Below, piece by piece: positions 8,565-17,107 of a DNA stretch of 64,000 nucleotides. The stretch comes from Achromobacter xylosoxidans A8 (GTDB lineage: Bacteria; Pseudomonadota; Gammaproteobacteria; Burkholderiales; Burkholderiaceae_B), in NCBI RefSeq assembly GCF_000165835.1, contig NC_014640.1, positions 2,728,001-2,792,000 on the forward strand, written 5' to 3'. The position numbers and the translations under genes were made by a program. Within the stretch, counting starts at the first letter, position 1, and every line of letters begins with the position of its first letter. The notes under the pieces were generated by a model. That model was not told the origin of the DNA. It made no database searches and saw only the letters and a program-made list of their open reading frames with translations.

Positions 8565-9248
8565 ATGATCGACGACCTGCTTCAACTGGGAAAACTCGTC
8601 AGCCTGGGGCTGGCCCTGATGCTGCCGCTGGCCAATCCCCTGACCTCCATGACGCTGCTGCTGTCCCTGGGCCAGCAGATTCCCTACAAGGAGCGCGAAC
8701 GCCAGGTCAAGCAGGCGGCGTTCTACGTGGTCGGCATCATGGTGGTGACCTACTACGCCGGCGCCTGGATCATGCATACCTTCGGCATCTCGATCCCGGG
8801 GCTGCGTATCGCCGGCGGCCTGATCGTGGCCAGCATCGGTTTCAGCATGCTGTTCCCGTCCGCGCCGTCTACCGCGTCCGAAGCCGACGTGGCGGACGCC
8901 CAGGCCAACCGCCAGACCCCCAACATCGCCTTCGTGCCGTTGGCGATGCCGGGGACGGCCGGGCCGGGCACGATCGCCATGATCATCAGCGGCGCGGCGA
9001 CCCTCGACGCGTCGGTGTCGCAGACCTACGCGGCCTGGGTGCTGGCGGTGACGCCCATCCTCGTGTTCTCCCTGCTGGGCCTGCTGTTCTGGATCTGCCT
9101 GCGTTCAGCCGGACGCATCGTGGCGGTGATTGGCCAGGGCGGGGTGGAGGCCATTTCCCGCATCATGGGCTTCCTGTTGGTGTGCATGGCGGTGCAGTTC
9201 GTGATCAACGGCGTTCTGGAAATCGTGCAGCAGCATGGCGGCATCTAA
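8565..9248 (+). CDS. MarC family integral membrane protein
   Basis: This 227-residue protein has six likely membrane helices and the MarC/YchE family pattern: 'LMLPLANPLTSMTLLLSL' in the first helix, 'LRIAGGLIVASIGFSML' in the third, and 'FVPLAMPGTAGPGTIAMII' in the fourth. MarC proteins were once linked to multiple antibiotic resistance, but their transport role is unproven. The gene starts an apparent four-gene operon, since its stop overlaps the next start by 14 bp. It faces the TetR gene across a palindrome. Confidence 0.9.
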   Translation: MIDDLLQLGKLVSLGLALMLPLANPLTSMTLLLSLGQQIPYKERERQVKQAAFYVVGIMVVTYYAGAWIMHTFGISIPGLRIAGGLIVASIGFSMLFPSAPSTASEADVADAQANRQTPNIAFVPLAMPGTAGPGTIAMIISGAATLDASVSQTYAAWVLAVTPILVFSLLGLLFWICLRSAGRIVAVIGQGGVEAISRIMGFLLVCMAVQFVINGVLEIVQQHGGI

Positions 9249-10269
9249 TCCTGTCCGGCGCGGCTGGTTGGCAACCACCGGGCGCATCGCCTTCAGCCTG
9301 ACGCTGATTTTTTCCGGCCTGTGGGGCTGCCTGGCGTTGGCTTACCGCGTGCCGGGCGGGCAGGTCGCGCAAGGCGCGGCGGCGCTGGCCTGGGCCGCGC
9401 TATGCCTGTATGCGGTCGTCGCGCTGTGGCGTGGACGCACGCGGCGCGCCATCTGGACCTGGCTGTTTGGCATGGCCGCGTTGTGTGTGTGGTGGCAGAC
9501 GCTGGCGCCCTCCAACGACCGGATCTGGGCAGACGACGTGGCGCGCACGCTGCGCGGCAGCGTTTCCGGATCCATCGTCACCTTGGACAGCGTGCGCAAC
9601 TTCGATTGGCAGGCCGATACCGATACGCGCTACACGGCGCGCTGGGAAAGCCAGCAATACAACTTGAACGAGCTGACCTCGGTGGACATGGTGCTGTCGT
9701 ACTGGGGCAGCCCGGCCATCGCCCACACGCTGGTTTCCTTTGGCTTCAGCGACGGCCGCCACGTCGTGTTCTCGGTCGAGATCCGCAAGGAGCGCGGCGA
9801 ACAGTTCTCGGAGATCGGCGGCTTCTTCAAGCAGTTCGAACTGAGCGTGATCGCCGCCCAGGAGCGCGACATCCTCTACGTGCGCGCCGGGCCGCGCGCC
9901 GAGCGCGTGTACCGGTATCCGGTCGACATGCCGGTGCCCGCCATGCGCGAATTGTTCTTGTCGTATGTGCGCACCGCGAATGAACTGGCCGACCGGCCGC
10001 GCTTCTATCACACGGTGACGGCCAACTGCACCACGCTGGTCTACGCCATGGTGCGCGCGATCGTGCCGGGCCTGCCCATGGACTACCGCATCCTGCTGTC
10101 CGGCTATCTGCCGGAATACCTCTACGAACAGAGGGGGCTGGACACCGGCAAACCCCTGGCCACGCTGCGCCAACAGGCCTACCTCGGCAAGCCCGCCTTG
10201 CCTGGTCCGGATCCGGTCGAGTTTTCGCGGACCATCCGCCAGCCGGCGAAAGCGGGGGCCGCGCAATGA
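9235..10269 (+). CDS. DUF4105-domain membrane protein with periplasmic domain
   Basis: The protein has 344 residues. Three membrane helices occupy about residues 12-100, and a periplasmic domain follows. That domain contains 'FYHTVTANCTTLVYAM', the conserved Cys-containing stretch of DUF4105 (the N-terminal domain of Lnb-type lipoprotein N-acyltransferases). The Asn-Cys-Thr-Thr motif is intact, so a thiol-based acyl or peptidase chemistry is possible, though unproven for this class. The gene overlaps marC (14 bp) and the next lipoprotein gene (ATGA), so all are probably translated in a coupled way and act in the envelope. Confidence 0.8.
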   Translation: MAASNPVRRGWLATTGRIAFSLTLIFSGLWGCLALAYRVPGGQVAQGAAALAWAALCLYAVVALWRGRTRRAIWTWLFGMAALCVWWQTLAPSNDRIWADDVARTLRGSVSGSIVTLDSVRNFDWQADTDTRYTARWESQQYNLNELTSVDMVLSYWGSPAIAHTLVSFGFSDGRHVVFSVEIRKERGEQFSEIGGFFKQFELSVIAAQERDILYVRAGPRAERVYRYPVDMPVPAMRELFLSYVRTANELADRPRFYHTVTANCTTLVYAMVRAIVPGLPMDYRILLSGYLPEYLYEQRGLDTGKPLATLRQQAYLGKPALPGPDPVEFSRTIRQPAKAGAAQ

Positions 10270-12170
10270 TCGGGCTCTGGCATGCCGGCGCGAAAGGCTG
10301 CGCGATCCTGGGCCTGCTGGCGTGCGCGGGTTGCGCGGGCGTCAAAGTGTCCTCCGTCAGTACGCAGGATTACATCGCCCAGCGCCGCGGCGATGTGCTT
10401 ACTACTGGTCAGCTCAGCGCCTCCGCGCGCGAGTCCATGGCCGTGCTGGGCCTGAACGCGCAGGATTGCCGCAAGGACCGCGACGCCTGCACGCAGTCGC
10501 TGGCCACCATGGAAGGGCTGGACAGCGAACGGCGCCTGGCCACGCTGTCCGAAGTCTGGCTGATGGAGGCGCTGGCCACGGAAAAGCAGCGCCCCGCGAC
10601 TCAGGCCGACCAGGACGAGCTGCTGGACGCTTACCTGCAAACGGCGCGGGCCGCCTACGCCTATTTGTTCTTCACGCCGCGCTCGCCCAGCGACCGCGCC
10701 TTCGAAGACCGCCAGACGCAGGTGCGCGACTATTACAACTACGCCGTGCAGCAGGCCGTCACGCGCCTGTTCGAGCAGTATCGCGGCCGTCCGCCGGAAC
10801 CCGGAACGAAGATGACGGCCGGCGCCTGGCAGGTGCTGGGCGAAATGTCCGACGTCAAGCTGCCCGGCGGCAAGCAGTTCCCGCACGAACTGGTGCCCGC
10901 GTCGACCTTGACCTTCCGGGGACTGCGCAGCATGTACCGGCGCGACGGCTTCGGCGCTGAACTCGTGGCGGTCACTGCGCGCCGCGTGAACGATGCTGAT
11001 ACCTTCAAGACGCCATACAGCGAAACGCCTTTTCCCGCCGTGACCATCATCATGGGCTTTCCCGGCGACACGCTGGAGCAGGTCATGGCGTCGCAGGAAG
11101 CGACCCTGGCGGCCTACGACCCCTACAAGCGGGACACGGTGGAACTGGCCGGCACCACGGTGCCCCTGGCGGCCAACTTCACCTCGGGCTACGGCCTGTG
11201 GCTGGCGCGCTCGGGCTTCGCCACCCAGGCGCTGCGCAACGTGCTGGGCAAGGAAGAGGGCATCGACGCGCCGCACGTCTACTTGTTACAGCCCTATGAC
11301 CCGGACCGGCGCACCGTCATCATGCTGCACGGCCTGGCCAGCAGCCCGGAAGCCTGGATCAACGTCGCCAACGAGGTCCTGGGCGACGAAACCCTGCGCC
11401 AGCATTACCAGATCTGGCAGGTCTACTACCCGACCAACGCGCCGCTGGCGTTGAACAACCGCGCCATCCGCGACGCGCTGCGGCAGACCATCGAACATTT
11501 CGATCCCATGGGCGCCGCGCAGGCCTCGCGCGACAGCGTCATCATCGGGCACAGCATGGGAGGCGTTTTGAGCCGTCTGCTGGTATCCTCGTCCGGCACT
11601 GTGCTGTGGGACGCGCTGCGCGACCACGCCAAGCTCGACGACACCCAGCTCGCCCAGGCGCGCGCCGAATTCGACCCCGTGCTGACTTTTGACGCGTTTC
11701 CCGGCATATCGCGCGCGGTATTCATTGCGGCGCCGCACCGGGGCACGCCGTTTGCCGAGAACACTTTGTCGCGTTGGCTGTCCAACCTGATCACGCTGCC
11801 CGTGACGGTGGTCAGGCAGTTCGCCAAGCTCAACCGCCTGGCCGACGCCGATGGGCCGCCCCGGCCCGAATCCTCGATCCGGGTGCCCAACGGCGTGGAC
11901 AACCTGAGCGAAAAGGACCGATTTGTGAGATTGACCGCTTCCATGCCGATTTCGCCGGCGGTGCGCTACCACAGCATCATTGCGAACCACACGCCCGGCG
12001 TGCCGCTGGCCGATTCGGACGACGGCCTGGTGCCGTACCGCAGTGCGCACCTGGACGGCGCCGAATCCGAGAAGATCATCAGCTTCTCGCATAGCGTGCA
12101 AGAAACGCCGGAGGCGATCCTGGAGCTCAGGCGCATTCTGCGGCTGCAGCTGGAGCAGGGGGCGCGTTGA
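10266..12170 (+). CDS. Alpha/beta-hydrolase family lipoprotein
   Basis: This 634-residue protein starts with a short signal sequence ending in a lipobox-like Leu-Leu-Ala-Cys at Cys20, predicting a lipid-anchored periplasmic protein. The N-terminal ~320 residues are a family-specific region. The C-terminal part is an alpha/beta hydrolase: 'VIMLHGLASSPEAW' is the oxyanion-hole strand, 'IIGHSMGGVLSRLL' the nucleophile elbow (Ser), and 'DDGLVPYRSAHLDGAESEKIISFSH' supplies plausible Asp and His. A phospholipase or esterase role in the envelope is likely from the fold. It overlaps the DUF4105 gene (ATGA) and the next small gene (TGATG). Confidence 0.85.
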   Translation: MIGLWHAGAKGCAILGLLACAGCAGVKVSSVSTQDYIAQRRGDVLTTGQLSASARESMAVLGLNAQDCRKDRDACTQSLATMEGLDSERRLATLSEVWLMEALATEKQRPATQADQDELLDAYLQTARAAYAYLFFTPRSPSDRAFEDRQTQVRDYYNYAVQQAVTRLFEQYRGRPPEPGTKMTAGAWQVLGEMSDVKLPGGKQFPHELVPASTLTFRGLRSMYRRDGFGAELVAVTARRVNDADTFKTPYSETPFPAVTIIMGFPGDTLEQVMASQEATLAAYDPYKRDTVELAGTTVPLAANFTSGYGLWLARSGFATQALRNVLGKEEGIDAPHVYLLQPYDPDRRTVIMLHGLASSPEAWINVANEVLGDETLRQHYQIWQVYYPTNAPLALNNRAIRDALRQTIEHFDPMGAAQASRDSVIIGHSMGGVLSRLLVSSSGTVLWDALRDHAKLDDTQLAQARAEFDPVLTFDAFPGISRAVFIAAPHRGTPFAENTLSRWLSNLITLPVTVVRQFAKLNRLADADGPPRPESSIRVPNGVDNLSEKDRFVRLTASMPISPAVRYHSIIANHTPGVPLADSDDGLVPYRSAHLDGAESEKIISFSHSVQETPEAILELRRILRLQLEQGAR

Positions 12171-12385
12171 TGCACGGGTTATTGCTTGGCCTGCTCCTCA
12201 TCGCCGCCTGCGCGCTCACTGCCGCGCTGTTGCGCCAGCCGGGCGTACTGCTCTACGACTGGATCGCGACGCGCGCAAACAGGCGGCGGGCCGCCGTCCG
12301 CCAGCAGCCAGTCGCCATCCATGAGGCGGGGGCGCGCGAAACCGGTCAGGCCAAGCGCAGTCAGCCCGCCACCCTGGCCGGATAA
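12170..12385 (+). CDS. Small membrane protein of unknown function
   Basis: This is 71 residues from an ATG that overlaps the hydrolase stop (TGATG). Residues about 3-30 form one hydrophobic helix; the rest is basic and polar. I recognise no family. The tight overlap with the hydrolase gene and normal codon choice support a real gene at the end of the marC operon, possibly an accessory of the lipoprotein. Confidence 0.55.
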   Translation: MHGLLLGLLLIAACALTAALLRQPGVLLYDWIATRANRRRAAVRQQPVAIHEAGARETGQAKRSQPATLAG

Positions 12386-12427
12386 GCGTCGCCGCCAGTT
12401 CGACGGGGCCTGCCAGGGAGCGCCGCC

Positions 12428-13783
12428 TTACCTGGGTTCCAGCCCCAAGTGTCCGCGCAGCGTGCTGTGCTGGTATTCGCTGCGGAACAGCCCGCGGCGT
12501 TGCAGCACCGGAATCACGTGCTCGATGAAATCGTCGATGCCCCCGGGCAAGGACGGCGGCATCAGGTTGAAACCGTCGGCCCCTTCGTTCCGGTACCAGT
12601 GCTCCAACTTGTCGGCGATCTGCTCCGGCGTGCCCACCATGGTGCAATGGCCGCCGCCGGCCGCCAGCCGTCCGAGCAACTGGCGCACCGTGGGTTTTTC
12701 GGTCTCGATGATGCGCAGGATGGTCGCGTAGCGGCCCTTGGGGCCGGTGAATTCGGACAAGGGCGGCAGCGCCGGCACGGGCGCGTCCAGCTCCCAGGCG
12801 GAGCAGTCCTGCAGCACGAACGTGCCCAACTGGCGCAACGAGGCGTCGCTGGGCAGCAGCACGTCCAGTTCACGCTGCTTGGCTCGGGCTTCGGCCTCGG
12901 TCGAACCGACGTAGGTGACCAGGCCCGGCATGATGGGCACGAAATCCTGGCGGCCGGCGGCCAGCACGCGCCGCTTGATGTCGCGGTAGTAGGCTTGCGC
13001 CGCGGGCAGGTCGTAGGCGACGGCGTAGATCGCTTCGGCGCGCCTGGCGGCCAGGTCGCGGCCCTGGTCCGAGGCGCCAGCCTGGAACAGCACCGGACGG
13101 CCTTGCGGCGGACGCGGCACCGTCAGCGGGCCGTCGACCAGGAAATGCTCGCCGTGATGGCCGATCTTGTGCACGCGCGCGGGCACACCGTAGTCGCCGG
13201 CGCGGTCGATAGCCAGGGCGTCCTGGTCCCAGGAGTCGAACAGCTTGAGCGCGACGTCGACGAATTCCTCGGCGCGCGCGTAGCGCCAGTCGTGTCCCGG
13301 CATGGACTCGTAACCGTGGTTGCGCGCTTCCGCGTCGAACATGGACGTGACCACGTTCCAGCCCATGCGTCCGCCCGAGATATGGTCCAGCGACGCCACC
13401 ATGCGGGCCGCATGGAAGGGCGTGAAAAAGGTGCTGGAAACCGTGCTGATCAGGCCGATGCGGGAGGTGGCCCGCGCGATCGCGGCCATGGCGGTCAGCG
13501 GCTCCAGGTACCAGCGCGGGCCGTCGCCGATGTTGTCGACCGATTGCCCGTCGGCGAAGAAGATGGCGTCCAGCTTGCCGCGTTCGGCGGTGCGCGCCAA
13601 TTCCTCGTAGTAGGCGATGTCGCCCAGGCGCTCGGCGGCGGAATCGGGGTGGCGCCAGGCGGCGCGATGGTGGCCGCAGCCGAAGATGAACAGGTTCAGA
13701 TGCAGCATGGCGATCCGGCCCAAACAGGGGCGGTAAAAGGCGCGATAGGCATGGTCAGGCTCTACGATTGCAGCGGCGGACAT
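12428..13783 (-). CDS. NtaA/SnaA/DszA-family FMNH2-dependent monooxygenase (bacterial luciferase-like)
   Basis: As drawn the protein has 451 residues. 'MLHLNLFIFGCGHHRAAWRHP' begins at internal Met26 (ATG at 13708) and is where most family members start, so the shorter 426-residue form is an equally likely product. Family landmarks are 'SSTFFTPFHAARMVASLDHISGGRMGWNVVTS', 'VLFQAGASDQGRDLAA' and 'MVGTPEQIADKLEHWY', all intact. Enzymes of this family oxidise sulfonates, nitrilotriacetate, dibenzothiophene or similar compounds with FMNH2 from a separate reductase; the substrate here is unknown. It is divergent from the TPP-riboswitch transporter but lies on the other side of the riboswitch, so it is not under its control. 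Confidence 0.9.
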   Translation of the reverse strand: MSAAAIVEPDHAYRAFYRPCLGRIAMLHLNLFIFGCGHHRAAWRHPDSAAERLGDIAYYEELARTAERGKLDAIFFADGQSVDNIGDGPRWYLEPLTAMAAIARATSRIGLISTVSSTFFTPFHAARMVASLDHISGGRMGWNVVTSMFDAEARNHGYESMPGHDWRYARAEEFVDVALKLFDSWDQDALAIDRAGDYGVPARVHKIGHHGEHFLVDGPLTVPRPPQGRPVLFQAGASDQGRDLAARRAEAIYAVAYDLPAAQAYYRDIKRRVLAAGRQDFVPIMPGLVTYVGSTEAEARAKQRELDVLLPSDASLRQLGTFVLQDCSAWELDAPVPALPPLSEFTGPKGRYATILRIIETEKPTVRQLLGRLAAGGGHCTMVGTPEQIADKLEHWYRNEGADGFNLMPPSLPGGIDDFIEHVIPVLQRRGLFRSEYQHSTLRGHLGLEPR

Positions 13784-13883
13784 ACAAACGGCCGCCGCAC
13801 GCGGGCGAACTTAGCACAAAAGTTGCAGGCGGGTCTCCACGCCGGACGCGTTGACATTGCCGTGCCGCTCTCCTAATCTTGCG

Positions 13884-13975
13884 GCAATTCCTGGGGGAGC
13901 CCTGCAAGGGCTGAGATTCCGCGCTATCGCGGTAACCCTTTGAACCTGATCCGGGTAATGCCGGCGAAGGGAAGG
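13884..13975 (+). ncRNA. TPP riboswitch (THI element)
   Basis: The two conserved cores of the thiamine pyrophosphate aptamer are both present and correctly spaced. The first is GGGGGAGCCC...GGGCTGAGA (about 13893-13915). The second is ACCCTTTGAACCTGATC followed by CGGGTAATGCCGGCGAAGGGA (about 13935-13971). It lies 120 bp upstream of the sodium:solute symporter start in the same orientation. Between them are mutually exclusive short hairpins (about 14063-14080) next to the GGGAGG ribosome site at 14082-14087, which suggests control of translation start. Binding of TPP should turn the transporter off. Confidence 0.95.
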
Positions 13976-14096
13976 ACATCGCGCAGTCCGCGCGCCCTCC
14001 CTAGACTTTCATTCATCTTGCGGCCTGCGCACCCAGCGTGGCGGGGCCGCCGCGTTGCGCGTCCGGCTGCCAGCCGGCAGCGGGAGGACCGATACC

Positions 14097-15548
14097 ATGT
14101 TGACCCAATCAAGCGCCCTGATGTGGCTGCTGCTGTTTTCTGGCGGCTTCGCCTTGGCCAGCGTGCTGTACACGCGGCGCAAGCGTGGCACGCTGGAGGA
14201 CTATATCGTTGCCCGCAACAGCCAGGGCGCCTTCGGCACCATCCTGACCTTGATGGCCTCGACCTTGGGCGCCTGGATCCTGTTCTCGCCCGCGCAAGCG
14301 GCGACCTGGGGCGGCCTGGCGGCGGTGATCGGCTACGCCCTGGGATCGATGTCGCCGCGCCTGGTCATGATTCCGCTGGGGCGGCGCATGCGCGAACTGA
14401 TTCCGCACGGACACACCCTGACGGAATTCCTGATGGCGCGCTACGGCCGGCCCATGTATGGGCTGGCGCTGTTCATCATGCTGTTCTATCTCTTCATCGC
14501 GCTGTCGGCCGAAGTCACGGCGATCGCCAAGCTGGTCACCATGCTGGCGCCTGTGCCGCTGTGGGCCACCGCCGCCATCGTGATGGGCACCACCTTGCTC
14601 TACACCACCTACGGCGGTCTGCGTTCGTCGATCTTCACGGACCAGGTGCAGATGATGGTGATCGTGCCCTTGCTGGTGATCCTGTGCCTGGTCGGCTGGC
14701 AGGCCGCGGGCGGCGCCATGCCCACCATCGAAGCGCTGCAGGCCAAGGCGCCGCAGCTGCTGGACCTGACCGATCCGGTGGGCATCAAGGCCGGGCTGAC
14801 CTTCTTCGTCGCCATCCTGCTGACCGGCATCTTCCACCAGGGCAATTGGCAACGCATCTACGCCGCGCGCGACGCGCGCTCGATGCGCAACGGCTTCCTG
14901 CTGGGCGGCTTGCTGGTCGCGCCCTTCATCTTCCTCATGGGACTGTTCGGACTGGCCTTCGTTGGCCTGGCGCCCCAGGGCGACAGCTCCATCGCGCTTT
15001 TCAGCGTCATCATGCCGCACGCGCCCGCGTGGTTCGTGATCGCCCTGATTCCGCTGGGGCTGTCGCTGGTCATGAGCACAGCGGACACGGCGATCAGCGC
15101 CGTCTCCAGCATCATCGCGGTCGACATGCGCCGCCTGATGCCCAACGCCAAGTCCATGACCATGAAGCGCCTGGCGCGCTGGCTGGTGCTGCTGATGGCC
15201 ATTCCGGTCATGATCGTGGCTTCGCAGGGTTACAGCGTGCTGTACCTGTTCCTGCTGGCCGACCTGCTTTGTTCCGCCGCCGCGTTCCCGGTCTTCTATG
15301 GCCTGTTCAGCCGCAAGCACGACGGCCTCACCGCAACCGTCGCCACCATCTCGGGCCTCGTGGCTGGCTTGTTTTTCTTTCCGGCGCCGGGCGACAAGCC
15401 CTCGTTCCTGCTGGAGTCCTTCTTGCTGGCCGCGGTGGTGCCGGTAGCGACCACGGTGCTGATGCGCTGCCTGCTGCGCGGCCGCAAGGAATTCGATTTC
15501 TCGACCTTGAGCGCGGCGGTGCGCCGGCTGGATCAGGATCCGGTCTGA
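14097..15548 (+). CDS. Sodium:solute symporter family transporter under TPP riboswitch control (probable thiamine or precursor importer)
   Basis: The protein is 483 residues with about 13 membrane helices and the SSS (TC 2.A.21) pattern. 'YTRRKRGTLEDYIVARN' follows the first helix, 'LTLMASTLGAWILFSPAQAATWGG' is the second, 'YTTYGGLRSSIFTDQVQMMV' is the family core motif, and 'SLVMSTADTAISAVSSIIAVD' lies in the eighth-ninth helix region. I chose the ATG at 14097 because GGGAGG sits 9 bp upstream. The TPP riboswitch in its leader is direct evidence that the cargo is thiamine or a pyrimidine/thiazole precursor, though the family itself carries many solutes. A long GC hairpin follows the stop. 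Confidence 0.88.
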   Translation: MLTQSSALMWLLLFSGGFALASVLYTRRKRGTLEDYIVARNSQGAFGTILTLMASTLGAWILFSPAQAATWGGLAAVIGYALGSMSPRLVMIPLGRRMRELIPHGHTLTEFLMARYGRPMYGLALFIMLFYLFIALSAEVTAIAKLVTMLAPVPLWATAAIVMGTTLLYTTYGGLRSSIFTDQVQMMVIVPLLVILCLVGWQAAGGAMPTIEALQAKAPQLLDLTDPVGIKAGLTFFVAILLTGIFHQGNWQRIYAARDARSMRNGFLLGGLLVAPFIFLMGLFGLAFVGLAPQGDSSIALFSVIMPHAPAWFVIALIPLGLSLVMSTADTAISAVSSIIAVDMRRLMPNAKSMTMKRLARWLVLLMAIPVMIVASQGYSVLYLFLLADLLCSAAAFPVFYGLFSRKHDGLTATVATISGLVAGLFFFPAPGDKPSFLLESFLLAAVVPVATTVLMRCLLRGRKEFDFSTLSAAVRRLDQDPV

Positions 15549-15559
15549 GTGGCAGCTCC

Positions 15560-15593
15560 GCGGCGCGGCGCCCGATGGCGGGCGCCGCGCCGC
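15560..15593. terminator. Long GC hairpin between convergent genes
   Basis: Positions 15560-15574 and 15579-15593 form an exact 15-bp stem around an ATGG loop. There is no T-run on either side. It lies exactly between the convergent symporter and acyl-CoA synthetase genes, so it may stop or stabilise both transcripts. Confidence 0.5.
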
Positions 15594-15595
15594 CA

Positions 15596-17107
15596 TTACG
15601 GCGCGCGTAGCGCTTTCTTGTCCACCTTGTTGGCGCCCGTGTAGGGCAGGGCGTCCAGGATGCTGATCACGGCCGGCACCTTGTAGCGCGCCAGATTGGA
15701 TTGGCAGTGCGCGATCAGCCCGGCTTCATCGACGGCCGCGCCCGCCCGCAGGACCACGAAGGCGCGGATGACCTCGCCGCGGTAGCTGTCCGGCCAGCCC
15801 ACTGCAGCGGCTTCGGCCACGTCCGGATGCAGGTACAGCACCTCGTCGATCTCGCGGGGATACACGTTGTAGCCGCCGGAAATCACCAGGTCCTTCTTGC
15901 GGTCGCGGATGTACAGGAAACCGTCTTCCGCGTACTCGCCGATGTCGCCCGTGTATAGCCAGCCGTCGCGCAGCGTTTCGGCGGTGGCGTCGGGCCTGGC
16001 CAGATAGCCTTGCATGATCTGCGGTCCGCGCGCGCGGATTTCGCCGCGCTGGCCGGGCGGCAGCACGACCGTCCCCGTTTCCAGATCGACCACCTGCACT
16101 TCCGTGTTCGCGACAGGAGTGCCGACCGAGCCATGCCGGGTTCCGGCCGGACCGTTGTAGGTGAGGATGGGGCCGGCTTCGGTCTGGCCATAGCCTTCGT
16201 AGATCGGCGCGCCCACGGCGGCCTCCCAGCGCCGGTGCACCTCTTCGGCCAGCGGCGCGGATCCTGAATAGCAGGCGCGCACGCTGGACCAGTCGGTGGC
16301 CGCGAAGCGCGGATGCGACAGCAAGCCGGTGTAGATGGTAGGGCTGCCGGGAAACAAGGTGATGCGCTCACGCTCCACTGTGTCGCAGACGTCGTCGGGC
16401 CGGTAGCGCGGCAGCAGCACCAGCGTGGCTGCGGCGCTGGCGGCCAGGAACAGTCCCATGGCCATGCCGTAGGAATGGAACAGCGGCATGGCGCAAAGCA
16501 CGCTGTCGGCGCCGTAGCGGGTGGGCAGGGCCAGTTCCCGTTGGAGCACATTGGTGGCGATGGCGTCGCGCCCGAGGATCACGCCCTTGGGCTGCCCGGT
16601 CGTGCCGCCGGTGTACTGCAATAAGGCCGGTGCCAGGGCATCGGCGTCGTCCTGCGGAGAATCCTCGTCGCCAGGCGCGGGCTCCATCCACGCGCGGGCC
16701 TCGTCCTCCGTGACCAGCCGGATACCTAGCGTCGCAGCCAGGGGTGCCGCGACGGCGGCCGACGGCGCATCGGCTATCAACAGTTCGGCCTGCGCGTCGC
16801 GCAGGATGAACTCCAGCTCGCGCGCCGTGTAGAGTGGGTTCAGGGGCACGTGCTGGTTGCCCGAGCATTGCAGCGCCAGCGTCAACACGCAGGCCAGGTC
16901 CGAGTTGCCCAGCAGCGTTGCGACCCGCGAGCCCGGGGCAGCCTGGACCCGCAGATGGCGGGCGGCCGCCCAGACTTCGGCGGCGTAGCGCCGGTAGTCG
17001 AGGCGGCGCGTGCCATAGACCAGGGCCGCGCGTTCGGGATAGTCGCGCGCCGCGCGGGCCAGCAGCGCGGGAATACGCGGGACTCCTTCCAGACCGAGGT
17101 CGCTCAT
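15596..17107 (-). CDS. AMP-dependent acyl-CoA synthetase (carboxylate:CoA ligase)
   Basis: The protein has 503 residues from the ATG at 17107, whose ATGA overlaps the thiolase stop. It contains the adenylate-forming motifs in order: 'YTGGTTGQPKG' (P-loop, about residue 172), 'YEGYGQTEAG' (about 306), 'GWLYTGDIGEY', 'RKKDLVISGGYNVYPREIDE' (hinge) and 'TGANKVDKKAL' (catalytic Lys near the C-terminus). Length fits medium- to long-chain or aromatic acyl-CoA ligases. With the thiolase and binding protein genes upstream it suggests a small carboxylic acid uptake and degradation operon. The substrate is not readable from sequence by eye. Confidence 0.92.
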   Translation of the reverse strand: MSDLGLEGVPRIPALLARAARDYPERAALVYGTRRLDYRRYAAEVWAAARHLRVQAAPGSRVATLLGNSDLACVLTLALQCSGNQHVPLNPLYTARELEFILRDAQAELLIADAPSAAVAAPLAATLGIRLVTEDEARAWMEPAPGDEDSPQDDADALAPALLQYTGGTTGQPKGVILGRDAIATNVLQRELALPTRYGADSVLCAMPLFHSYGMAMGLFLAASAAATLVLLPRYRPDDVCDTVERERITLFPGSPTIYTGLLSHPRFAATDWSSVRACYSGSAPLAEEVHRRWEAAVGAPIYEGYGQTEAGPILTYNGPAGTRHGSVGTPVANTEVQVVDLETGTVVLPPGQRGEIRARGPQIMQGYLARPDATAETLRDGWLYTGDIGEYAEDGFLYIRDRKKDLVISGGYNVYPREIDEVLYLHPDVAEAAAVGWPDSYRGEVIRAFVVLRAGAAVDEAGLIAHCQSNLARYKVPAVISILDALPYTGANKVDKKALRAP

